Shown here piece after piece: positions 9,349 through 20,195 of a DNA stretch of 64,000 nucleotides. The stretch is taken from contig SWDT01000002.1 of assembly GCA_009193035.1 (NCBI GenBank), forward strand, positions 806,001 to 870,000, given 5' to 3'. The stretch's first letter is position 1. Every line of letters starts with the position of its first letter. The notes beneath the pieces are model-generated. The model was given only the letters and a program-made list of their open reading frames with translations. It had not been told where the DNA came from and searched no databases. A program made the position numbers and the translations under genes. This DNA is from Halicephalobus mephisto. Taxonomy: Eukaryota > Nematoda > Chromadorea > Rhabditida > Panagrolaimidae.

Positions 9349-11098
9349 TTACGGATTAGTGGTTTTTATTGAATGAATTGGAATCTGAACGGCTGGAGAA
9401 ACGGAATATCGTCGTCGAAATTGAGGTTCTTCTTCGTAGCCACAGTTACAGCCGTAAAATGTACGGTAGATTACTCTGAAGTTGGAATGGATGAGGAATA
9501 AGAATATAGATCCTGTGACAGCGAAAATATCGGTGATTGGGATTAATATTCCTGTGAGAAATTGACCGATTTGGGGATCTTTGGAATAATTGAATTCGAA
9601 AAAAGTTGTTGTCAGTTTTCCCAATTGAACAAGAATGAGAGTGATGGAATGATCTGAAATTGAAAATAAATTTTTTCGAAATTAGAATTTTGAAAGAATT
9701 TAGAAACTTCTAAAAGTACGGTAGGCTATGCAACTTTTCGAAATCTTAAGGAGATTCTAGAAGTACGGTAGGTTATGAAATTTTCCGAAATTTTAGAAAG
9801 ATTCTAGAAGTACGGTAGAGGGCTATGAAATCTTAGGAAGCTTTTAGAAGTACGGTAGAAGGTTATGAAATTTTCTGAAATCTTAGGAAGATTCTAGAAG
9901 TACGGTAGAGGACTATGAAATTTTTCAAAATTTTAAAAAGCTTTTAGAAGTACGGTAGAGGACTACGAAACTTGAGAATCTTCAAAAAATACTGTAGAAA
10001 CTTCTGAAATCTTTGAAAATGTTACAGAAGATTCTAGAAGTACGGTAGAAGGTTATGCAACTTTTGAGAATTTTCAAAAAATACGGTAGAAGTTTCTGAA
10101 GTTTTCCAGAATCCCTTAGGAATTTTTGAAATCTGGAAGATTCTTAGATTTTAATTTTTTACAAAAAATTTCAAATTTACATTAAATTTTAAACTTTTTT
10201 GGAATTTCCACTTTTATAAAACTTACAAAATAAAAGTAATTCTTGTCTGTTGATAGCAATGGGAATTTGGCCATTTCTCATTACAGTAAGCTTGATAAGG
10301 GAAGCCAGAGTCAGGATCCAAGAAAAAAAACAAGTAACAGAATCCACAATGATGTCCTGCGATTTTATAGCCAAGAGAACTCCTGGTTCATTGATGGATA
10401 CGTTGACGGACGAGTTGATGAAAGAGTCGATGGATGGGTTGATGGGAGAGTTGATGGACGAGTTGATGGACGAGTTGATGGATGAGTTGATGGATGAGTT
10501 GATGGAAGAATCAATGGAATTGTTTCTGTCAAAAATGAAAGAAGAATTCGTTGTGAAATAACGAGAATAGAGGGATATCGGAAGGATAATCATGATTAAA
10601 AAGTACCATGGACGTTGCCAAATCTGAAATTTCAAAAATTTAAAAATTATTTCTATTATTATTAAAGATTTTTTTAATATTAGAAAATCCCAACCTTGTC
10701 GAAATATCTCAGAAAAAAGAAATAACAAAATCGATTAAAACACAATAGAGATCTTCCGGCATACTGTACACTCGCGAATACGCTTATCAAATTCCAGGAA
10801 ATCCCGGCGAGATATCCATGGGATAAATAAAATTCTTTAAATAGTCCCAAATCCGGGATTCTGAATCCCAAAAACTGAAAATTTTTTAAAACAAAAAAAA
10901 CAAACAAAATCTTACCGAAAAAATTAAATATCCAACATCCGATAAACATAAAACAAAAAAAATAAAATAATATGCAGACCAAATCGGAGGATATTTTTTA
11001 ATTAATTTGAAAAACAATAATACCGTAACCGAGAGATGAAAGCCGTAGAAAGGGATTACGGTAAAAAACATGAAAAAATTACTTGAATTCAGAGCCAT
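9349..11098 (-). CDS. Serpentine 7TM chemoreceptor (Srg/Srv-type superfamily)
   Basis: Nematode serpentine receptors are G-protein-coupled chemoreceptors placed in sensory cilia. Four exons (10916-11098, 10695-10874, 10227-10623, 9349-9653) join in frame to 354 aa. Hydrophobic segments are evenly spaced: TM1 starts at the N-terminus (FFMFFTVIPFYGFHLSVTVLL), TM2 contains YYFIFFVLCLSDVGYLIF, TM3 ends in SLLCFNRFCYFFFLRYFDKI, the place where this superfamily carries its NRF-x(n)-P-x-x-Y-IW signature; TM4 is WYFLIMIILPISLY; two more segments are in exon 3 and the last two in exon 4 (LTGILIPITDIFAVTGSIFL). The loop after TM4 is replaced by a run of SINS repeats (10404-10516) made of sequons. The last intron is enlarged by tandem repeats (9709-10130). 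The exact receptor family (srg, srv, sru, srx) cannot be decided by eye. Confidence 0.8.
9709..10130. repeat. Tandem repeat in chemoreceptor intron 3 (TCTAGAAGTACGGTAG unit)
   Basis: About eight units of 45-60 bp share TTCTAGAAGTACGGTAGA followed by GGNTATGAAATTTT. The unit contains TACGGTAG/TACTGTAG, a word that recurs in other introns of the window. No coding potential. Confidence 0.75.
10404..10516. repeat. Coding 12-bp minisatellite in the chemoreceptor extracellular loop
   Basis: On the plus strand the 12-mer GAGTTGATGGAC and close variants is repeated about nine times. Read on the coding minus strand it gives SINS units, i.e. many overlapping N-S-S glycosylation sequons followed by degenerate ones (PINP, SIDS, FINS, SVNV). 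Reading frame is kept, and the most uniform units lie in the middle. Confidence 0.85.
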
Positions 11099-11215
11099 TT
11101 TTGATTTTTAAAATAATCTGAAAAATAATATTATATTTAATATTTGAATTCTGAAAATATTTCTGTTAAAACTCGATAAATCAACGTAATTGTAAAAAAA
11201 ATGAATTTTTTTTAT

Positions 11216-11505
11216 TCAAAAAATAATAAAATAAAAATCCAACTGTATGATTGCTCGCAACGTGCGCCGGTCCCAAGCCCGGATAAATTGGGGAGGGTTG
11301 GAGATCGGACTTACAACCTCGAGATTGTGGAAATCCACAATGCAAAAAAAACAAAATTCAAGGAAACGAAAATTTCTCGTATGAAGATTCTGATACGTCC
11401 CCAAGCAGTCGGTTCTGAGTGAACGAGGAAGACCAAAAAGAACATGGAGATCAACTCTCCAAGAAGATGTACGTTTGTTGCCCGTAAGTGCTTTCACAAC
11501 AAGAA

Positions 11506-11551
<46 letters not shown>
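11216..11551 (+). mobile_element. Degenerate LINE fragment, RTE-like, with (TAA)n tail
   Basis: Two signatures of RTE-type non-LTR retrotransposons are visible: the text ggtcccaagcccggataaa at about 11270, typical of RTE 3' regions, and near 11428 a short open frame ERGRPKRTWRSTLQEDV with a stop just before the tail, resembling the C-terminal end of LINE reverse-transcriptase proteins. A perfect (TAA)n microsatellite runs from about 11505 to 11551, the usual RTE tail. The order of the two signatures is unexpected for one intact element, so two truncated copies may be joined. It is clearly dead. Confidence 0.6.
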
Positions 11552-11835
11552 TAAACTTAATAAAAGCCATATATTGATTGATTCTGCGGCATTTGCTCAC
11601 CTTTGACTCGCGTTGGTTTCGAAATTCTTTTTAAAAATTAATTTTTTCTTATTTAAGTAAAATATTAAGTTAATTTAACTATCAAAAATTTGTAAAAAGA
11701 AAATGAAATAAATCTTGGGAAATAGGAGAAATGTTGGTGGGGAATAAATAACATTGAGAAATAACTGTAGTTAAGGAATAACTGTCAATGGGGAGCAAAT
11801 ATCGCTGGGAGGTATCTGTCATATAGCCACGTTAA

Positions 11836-12262
11836 TTAACTAGTCAACACTCGATTTATTATATACAGTATGCCTACTATCTAGCATGTAGGGTGTTTTC
11901 CTTCGAGATCGTTCATTCTGGCTTAGGTTTACGTAATACCCAGTTGATATACCGATATAACAACGTTCAAGCATAATAATAACCATATACTAATAACTAG
12001 TTAACACTCGATCTGTCGTGTACAGTATGCCCATTGTATAGCACGTAGGGACTTCCCTTTGAAACCTGACTTGACTACGTAATAGCCAGTTGATACACAG
12101 ATGCAAGAAAAACTAAACATAACAACCATACATATTAACCAGTTAACACTCGATTTATTATATACAGTATGCCCATTGTCCAGCATGTAGGGTGTTTCCC
12201 TTCGAAACCGTTCATCCCGACTTGCTTATCCAATAGCCAGTTGATATACCGATATAACAATT
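11836..12262. repeat. Three tandem copies of a ~140-160 bp repeat
   Basis: Three copies start at about 11837, 11999 and 12138. Each reads TTAACTAGTCAACACTCGAT, then a TATACAGTATGCC box, a GCAYGTAGGG box, a CCTTCGARACC box, and ends with CAGTTGATATACCGATATAACAA. The copies differ by roughly 10-20 percent. They carry no open frame. The CTTCGAAACC box recalls a polymerase III B box but no tRNA-like fold is apparent. Confidence 0.8.
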
Positions 12263-12520
12263 TTAAAACTACTTTCGAGCTAAAATTGAATTCGTAGTTT
12301 GCACGCGAGATTTGGACAAATTAACTGCCAGATACTATTCAAAAAATTATAGCGTTGGAAATCAGTAATTAAAATTCACACGGAATATTAACAAATATGA
12401 GTCAGAAGTTTTTTACTTCTAAAAGTTCGAAATTAAGGAAAAAATTACAGCATGCAAGTCAGAATATTTCATACCTAAATTTATAAAATTCCGAAATCAA
12501 ATCAAACTTTGCACATTACA

Positions 12521-12858
12521 CGCAACTTTTAGGTAAGTTGATTACGACATCCTTTACCTAAATTTAGAGGTCCAGAAATATAAATTAAAATAAAATCTAG
12601 GCAGAAAATTCAGGAATATCGGGTAAAGTTTTTTATTTAAATTTAGAGTTTCGAAATCAAAGAAAAAGTTGCAATTTGGATGCAACTTTTAGGTAAATTG
12701 ATTACGACATCTTTTACCTCAATTTTAGAGAAAAATTAATTTAAAATCAATGTCGAAAATTCAAGGATATCAAAAACTCATACCTAAATTTCACAAAATT
12801 TCTAAATCCAACTTAAAAATTGCACTTTGCGCGCAACTTTTCGGCGAGTTGGTTGAAA
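12521..12858 (+). repeat. Left arm of a 340-bp inverted repeat
   Basis: This arm is the reverse complement of 14624-14966 with few mismatches over its whole length (shared boxes: GCAACTTTTAGGTAA, TTGATTACGACATC, CAGGAATATCGGGTAAAG, GGCGAGTTGGTTGAAA). The arm itself holds two to three units of the satellite found in reverse orientation between the arms. Confidence 0.85.
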
Positions 12859-13184
12859 TTTTTTAAAGATAAATTATAATTTTGACTCTATGTAATTTTC
12901 CACATTTATTCAAAAAAGCAGATTAAATAAAACTTCCTGGCTTCTAACGCAACCCCATGACTTTAATATAAACGAAAATAAATATACAAAGTTGGTTTTA
13001 AAAATTCCCAAACACCTGCAAACTAATTTTCTGTCACATAAAACTAACAATCTCAATATTAAATACATTTAGCAGCTAAGCTACATTCTTATTTATAATT
13101 CATAAACGAAAAATAATTTTAAAAATATAGATAACAATGGATTTTTACGAATTTGTTATTCAAAGTGATTTCTAATCACCTGAA

Positions 13185-14060
13185 ATATCCCAGCCAACTT
13201 GCCCGAACATTGGACGCAAATTGCAAATTTTGAATTTGATTTCAGAAGTTTCAAAAACTTAGGTATTCGACTTTGACTAATCTCCTCAGGCTTTCCACGT
13301 GAATTTTACTTTTAATTTTATTTCGAAATGTTTATGAATTTAGGTATAACGTTTCAGCCAACTTGCCCAAATGTTGGACGCAAATTGCAAATTTTGAATT
13401 TGATTTCAGAAGTTTCAAAAACTTAGGTATTCGACTTTCTGGCTAATCTCCTCATGTTTTCCGCGCGAATTTTACTTTTAATTTTATTTCGAAATGTTTA
13501 TGAATTTAGGTATAACGTTTCAGCCAACTTGCCCGAACGTTGGACGCAAATTGCAAATTTTGAATTTGATTTCAGAAGTTTCAAAAACTTAGGTATTCGA
13601 CTTTGACTAATCTCCTCACGTTTTCCACGTGAATTTTACTTTTAATTTTATTTCGAAATGTTTATAAATTTAAATATAACATTTCAGCCAACTTGCCCAA
13701 ATATTGGACGCAAATTGCAAATTTTGAATTTGATTTCGAAAGTTTTCGAACTTTAGGTAAAAACTTTTCTAATCTCCTCAGGTTTTCCGCGTGAATTTTA
13801 CTTTTATTTCGAAATGTTTATAAATTTAGGTGTAACGTTGCAACTGATCTGTTTAATTGTTGCGCACAATTTGCAAATTTCTTTGATTTTACAACTTTGC
13901 AACGTTAGAAAACTTCTCTCTGATATTTTTCAATCTTCCGCACAGATTTTATGTTATTTTTTATTACCAAATCTATAAATTTAGGTACAAATATTCCAAT
14001 AAACTTTCTCAAATGTTGCGCGCAATTTGCGAATTTTTGAATTTTATAATTTTAGGTATA
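13185..14060. repeat. Satellite array, unit ~150-170 bp, six units
   Basis: Units begin with CAGCCAACTTGCCCGAACGTTGG or a variant at about 13193, 13352, 13521, 13686, 13838 and 13998; the first four are nearly identical, the last two diverged. Each unit continues with GACGCAAATTGCAAATTTTG and ends with GAATTTAGGTATAACGTTT. The inverted arms on both sides contain older relatives of the same unit (AACTCGCCGGAAAGTTGCGCGC). No open frame or transposase is present. Confidence 0.85.
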
Positions 14061-14623
14061 GGATTTTTTAACCAATATTTTTGAATTTTTATAAATTTTA
14101 CTTTTCGAGATTTTCGCGAATTTAAATATAGAATTTTTCAGTAAATTTGACCGGAAAATTTGCGAATTTTACTTTGGTTTTGATACCTTCGTTTTTTACT
14201 TTTTATTATTCTGTAAAATTTTTATTACGCGTTGCAAAAAATTCATAGATCACTTAGGTTGTCGGTAAACATCCGATGATTGCCTGGAATGACTATTTTG
14301 ATCGAACAGTTAATCATTTGATTAAAAAATTCGAAAATTTTCCACAAAATTCGAAAATTTTGTTTTCGAAAATCACATGGATAATTTAATTCTTCACATT
14401 CGCGAAAAATGTGTAGATAGGATAGAGACTAAAGTGGTAAAAATGTAAAGTACTAAATTTACGAAAGTTCCTATGGGGATTCTTAGGAAATTTCTATGAA
14501 AACAAGACCGTGTGACATTGGTTTTCATAAAAGTACAAAACTATTCGTACTGATATTTCTGGACATTTTGCAGGGAATTTATTTTAATTTTGGTTTTAAA
14601 ATATTTACCAATTTAAGTACAGA

Positions 14624-14966
14624 AAATTTCAACCAACTCGCCGGAAAGTTGCGCGCAAAGTGCAATTTTTAAGTTGGATTTAGAAATTTTGTGAAATTTA
14701 GGTATGAGTTTTTGATATCCTTGGATTTTCGACGTGGATTTTAAATTAATTTTTCTCTAAAATTTAGGTAAAGGATGTCGTAATCAATTTACCTAAAAGT
14801 TGCGTCCAAATTGCAACTTTTTCTTTGATTTCGAAACTCTAAATTTAAATTAAAAAAACTTTACCCGATATTCCTGAATTTTCTGCCTAGATTTTATTTT
14901 AATTTATATTTCTGGACCTCTAAATTAAGGTAAAGGATGTCGTAATCAACTTACCTAAAAGTTGCG
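14624..14966 (-). repeat. Right arm of the 340-bp inverted repeat
   Basis: Reverse complement of 12521-12858. Together the arms and the 1.77-kb centre could fold into a long hairpin. From 14967 to 15592 further diverged satellite text fades into AT-rich sequence in which I see nothing else. Confidence 0.85.
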
Positions 14967-15592
14967 TCCAAATTGCAACTTTTTTCTTTGATTTCGAAAC
15001 TCTAAATTTAAATAAAAAACTTTACCCGATATTCCTGAATTTTCTGCCTAGACTTGATTTCTAAATTTGAATATAGAATATCCCAATAAAATTCCCAAAT
15101 ACTTCACAAAAAGTGCAAAATTTAGTTTCAACTTTAAAACCCACAAATTAAGGTAAAAAACGTCTAATTGATACTCAAGCCATTCCACATAAACTTTTAA
15201 TCTTCTTTACTGACCTTTATATCTCACCATAGGTACTAATTACCTTCAAGCATTAAAACGAGAAAATTAACTCGATTGTCATCATAGGTACTTACTTTCA
15301 AACATTCCAAAAATAGGAATTATCTAATTTTCCACTGCAGAACATATTTTTGTTCAAAAACAATCTTTGGATATTTTTTATTATAAAAAATTACTTAAAA
15401 ATGCAAAAAAACCTTCGAATGCCAAATCAACTAGTAACAAAATTCTAACTAGGTATGTTTCAAGTGACAAATACAAGTACATACAATTTTTGAAATAAAT
15501 AAAGCTAAAAAAAATGCAAAATAAATCAGCAAGATGAGCAAAATTTTATGAATTTTCATAATGACTAGATTTCTTATCGGGATGTACATCCA

Positions 15593-18500
15593 TTAATCCG
15601 AACTACTAATCACATTGAAAACTTCTAATTCGGCAATGTCGAAAGAATTTCCTTTTATCAAAGCTGGTGAACTAAAAGTTTCACATGGATACGATAAACC
15701 AGATGTTAATTCTTCTCTTATACAAATAGCATCTCCTCCACCACTTCCAATCTAAAAAAAATTTTTAATTATTTTTATTTTTTTTTAAAAACTTACAATT
15801 AAAAATTTATCTCCTGCGGCCATGAACATTTGAGGACAATTTTCAGGATGATCACTTGATTGACCGGCCCATTTGTAGATAATAGGTAATCCAATGGATT
15901 TATCTTCACACCAGACAAAACTTTCTCCTGTTCCAAAGTACTTTGTTCTTGACCTTTCACGAATATCGTTCCTTTCTGACCAAGAAGCGCTACAGTATGC
16001 TCCGAATACTTCTCCTTTCGTCGATTTGATAATGATCAGGGATTGCTCTGCTACATCAGTCCTAAATCATGATTTTAAAAATCAGAAAAATTTTTAAATT
16101 TCAAAAATTCAAAATGCAGGATTTCAGATCGTTTTAAAATTTAAATTTTAAAAAATTCTGGAAATTCTAGAATTCAGAAACCTATAAAATTCTGCAATTT
16201 CCACCAATTTTTTAAATCTTTAAAATTTTAAAATTCTAGAAATTTCTAAAGTTCATCAAATTTTGAAATTATTTTAAAATTTTAATTTTCTATGAATTTA
16301 AAAAAAATCAAAAATTATTTTTGAAAAAATTAAAAATTAACTTAAAAAATCGAAAATTATTTTTAAAAATCAAAAGTTATTTTTAAAAATTGAAAATTAT
16401 TTTAAAAAAACTTACTTATTCCACAGTTGTGTAAATGATACTCCATTTTCACTCAATCTGAAGACCAAAACTGGAGTTTCAAGTTGGAATCTACTTGGAA
16501 AAGCCGCCATTAATTCACTTGCAATTTCACTGTCAATAATACTTGAATCAAAAGCTTTAGTATATATCGTTCTCATCGGCTTATCGTGTTCTTTCATTGA
16601 TCTTTCAAAATTAATTCTATCTCTATGTTTACTTTCAAATTCATTTTGTAATCGTTGTACTGTAGAAAATTTAAAATTTCTTATAGATGTACAAGTGTCC
16701 AAAAATGTCGAAATAGAAATTGGACAATCTTGTATAACTTGAATTATTTCATCTCTTATAAAATCTATTTTTTCATCTGTCGATTTTCCATTAAAATCTT
16801 GTGGTAAAGATTCTTTTCCTTTTTCTTTGTACCAAATATACACTAATGACAGTACTACTCTCAGGAGCATTTTGTGTCCTTCAACCAGAAAACAATCCAT
16901 AACACGTACCAAATACGGAAACGGTAGGTACTTAAATATCCATGCGGCCCAATTATTGAAAATATCTGCCAATTTTTCATCACTAACATTATTTCCTATT
17001 TTCGATTTCAACAAATTGTAAACTTTCTTTTTATGTTTTTTCAACAAAGCCAACGAAGTATGAGCCGAAGCATACACAGCCACTTCTGATTGAAGCATAA
17101 ATCCATTTCCTTGAGATAGGAGTTTCATAACACAAGCAAAAGTTTCATCTGGTTCCATATAATGCAAAAACATCGCACAAACAGGGTACAAAATCTAAAA
17201 AACGTCACTATAAAAACTATTTTAAAACGTCCTTGAAGGTACGGTCGTAAATATTTGAACCTAAGGGTCACGTTTCTGGAGACAAAAACTAACGAATTTT
17301 TCGGTCAACCTTTAATCTTGTATAGTAACATTCTTCATCACAAAACTGTTTACATTTTCGAAAATCTTGAAAACAAAAAATTTTATAAAATTGACGACAT
17401 TCGTAATTCTTTTAAAATCTCTAAAAATTACACAAATCGTCATTCTTTTAAAATCTCCAAAAATTACACAAATCGTAATTCTTTTAAAATCTTTAAAAAT
17501 TACACAAATTGTAATTTTTTTAAAATCTTTAAAAATTACACAAATTGTAATTCTTTTAAAATCTTTAAAAATTACACAAATCGTAATTCAAAGTGCCGAT
17601 TTCTGAATCATCACATGTCTAACTGATATCAATCACAATCTTCCAATCAATTTTGCAAAAGATTTCTAAACAATTGCAAATTCAGGAAAACTAGAAATAA
17701 ATTATTTTTCAATGAAAATTTATAAATTTCTAAAAACTTTAAATTCAAAAATTTTCATTAAATTTAAAAATTAATTTTTAATATTTTCTAAAAATTTCGA
17801 TTTTCCAAGAAAATAAATTTTTGTTTTTAAATTTAATAAATTTCGAAATATCTATCATTTTTAAAAAACTCAATTTTGCAAATTTAGAAATCCAATTTTG
17901 CAAAAAATTTTAGGTTCATTTTTGGCAAAAAATCCACGTAAATGATGTCAACAAATTATTATCCATAAACATTAGGAAATATTTTTTCGAAACAACATCA
18001 AAATTATATCTAGTTTTAGCGCAAAAAATCAAAAATCTGGAATTATCCAAATCCATAAAAACTAGTTTCAACTAGAACGAAGCTAATCAAAAATTGCAAA
18101 TTGAGTTAAATTTCATTTTCATATATATTCTATCAAATTTAATCGACCATAAATTATTTGATTTCAATTTTTTTTACTTTTTTAATTGTTTTAAAAGTTA
18201 ATTAAAATTCTTAATTTTCTCTACATTTTTTAAGTAAAAATTAAAATTTTTTCAAAAAAGCAAAAATTAAAATTTTTTCAAAAAAGCAAAAATTTTAATT
18301 TCTTTAAAAAAGCAAAAATTTAAATTTCTTTAAAAAACAAAAATTAAATTTTTTTTAAAAAAGTAAAAATTTCAGTGGGTGGAATTCGTACAAAATCTTA
18401 TGACCTTCAGTTTAAGTTTTCCTGATAAAATTTCTTGCTAGATTTTAATCCAAAAAACAAACGGTTCCTTTCATAGGTTTAATATTGAAAAACAAACTTA

Positions 18501-20195
18501 CAGGAACATAACGAATTTCTGGTCTTACACATTCAACAACGATTAAGAGCCTTTGAAGTGTTACAGCTCCTAATTCTTTCAATCCGTGATCATGGACAAC
18601 TATTCCATCGAAAGTCAGAAATAACGGAGTTAAAGTTTTCACTAAAAATTTAAAAATTAATTTTACTTTTAAAAATTAAAAATCAACTTTACTTTTAAAA
18701 ATCAAAAATCAACTTTACTTTGAAATTTAAAAATCACTTTTACTTTTAAAATTTAAAAATCAATTTTACTTTTAAAAATTAAAAATCAACTTTACTTTGA
18801 AATTTAAAATCAACTTTACTTTTAAAAGTTAATTTTAGTTTAAAAAACTTAAATTTATTTTATTTTTAAAAATCCAAAATTACCTAATTTCGTTAAATTA
18901 CAAAATTGATTTTCTTTTAATTTTAAGTTTTTAAATTATAATTTCGAAATTCAAAAATTTTTAAATCTAAATTATGTTTTTTGTAAATTGTATTTCTTTA
19001 AAAAATTACTTTTGTAAAAAAATTAAAAATTTCATGTATTTAAAAAACAAAACACACCTCCTGAATTCGTTAAACTTTCCAATTGTTCTGCATATAGTCT
19101 TTTGTGAACATCAAAGTCCTTATTGTAACACAAAATTTTCCAAATATCTGATCGAATTTCATGTGACACCGGCCAATCATTATTTCTCACAAATTTTTTA
19201 ACCTAAAAAAATTAATCAAATTAATAGTACTTAAATTTCCAAGGACAAATATTTTCAAAACTTGTTTTTCACATGCATCCGATTGAGTGTACCCCGTACC
19301 TTATTTTGATAAATTAATTTTTGAACTCTTAAATTTTTAAAATTATTAATTTAAAATTTTCTAAAATACCTAAATTTCAAAAATTTCTCTAAAATACCTA
19401 AAATTTTAAATTTTAATTTTCTAAATTTAAAAAATTATTTAGATTTTAAAATTTCTAAAATTTTTTAATTTTTTTTAAAATCTAAATTTTTTCATTTTTA
19501 AAATTTTAATTTTCTAATTTTCTAATTTTTGAAATTTAAAATTTTAATTTTTTTATTTTTAAAATTTAAAATTTTAATTTTTTTATTTCTAGTATTTTTT
19601 AAAAACTTACATAATCTATTTTCCTTTTTACCGTTTCTGTAATATCAGATGAATCTTCTATTTTTTTCCTAAATTCAGCTCTTTTAATCCAAGCTTTAGC
19701 TAATTTCCTAGCAAGATTAAGATCACTTGTTGATTCTTCTGTTGAAACATCTGTAAAACCAGAATCAACCGATACCGATCTATCAGGTCCAGGATTATAA
19801 TCCTCAATATCCAATGCAATCTGTCTCGAAAGTTTTATATTTTTTCCTTCTGTAGAATTCAACGACGAATAACCAGAAGCCCCGGCGTCCATGCTCGATC
19901 TCGTGATTCCTGAATCCGCAGAACCATGATGTCTGTAATCCTGTTCTTCCGTTTTCAATTCTTCCGTCACATCGTTATAAAATTCCGAGATCGAAAATTT
20001 ACATAAACCATTAAAATCACAAAATTCTGATCCACCGTAATATTGATTCCTTATCGGTAGAGAATTCATTCTATCCATATTAGATTTATTTTTTTCTTCA
20101 AATTTCCCATTCAAAAAAGACGTTGAAGAATTCGACGATGATATTACTTTCAAGATATTTTCTGAATCTTGAGAAACAAAAATATTCGACGACAT
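15593..20195 (-). CDS. TBC1D24: TBC1D24/Skywalker-like protein: TBC domain plus C-terminal TLDc domain
   Basis: TBC1D24 proteins pair a Rab-GAP-type TBC domain with a TLDc domain and act in synaptic vesicle and endosome traffic. Six exons (19611-20195, 19058-19202, 18502-18641, 16416-17194, 15797-16061, 15593-15751) give 690 aa in frame. The first 195 residues are disordered and Ser-rich. The TBC domain starts with RSDIWKILC and includes the segment FNNWAAWIFKYLPFPYLVRVMDCFLVEG; I do not see the IxxDxxR and YxQ catalytic fingers, as is usual for this subfamily, so GAP activity is doubtful. The TLDc domain follows: SRFQLETPVLVFRLSENG, SLIIIKSTKGEVFGAYCSASW, YFGTGESFVW and GGGDAICIREELTSGLS near the end. 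Introns of 0.3-1.3 kb carry tandem repeats. The ATG at 20195 is the first in frame; the long N-terminus is a nematode or species feature as far as I can tell. Confidence 0.88.
17392..17590. repeat. 33-bp tandem repeat in TBC1D24 intron 3
   Basis: Six nearly perfect units of CAAATCGTAATTCTTTTAAAATCTTTAAAAATTACA type sit in the intron. The unit length is a multiple of three, so the plus strand shows a spurious open frame made of SFKIFKNYTN repeats; no start, splice context or homology supports a gene. Further AT-rich short repeats fill 18220-18370 and 18630-18840. Confidence 0.8.

Noticed and set aside
10243..10561. Plus-strand open frames with VDGRVDG or DELMDELM repeats
   Set aside because: Antisense reading of the SINS minisatellite in the chemoreceptor exon; the minus frame continues the 7TM protein.
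11836..12262. Possible tRNA or tRNA-derived SINE because of CTTCGAAACC
   Set aside because: No A box at the right distance and no cloverleaf could be drawn; only a repeat is supported.
13185..14060. CRISPR-like regular repeats
   Set aside because: Units are about 160 bp, tandem without unique spacers, and the genome is eukaryotic; it is a satellite.
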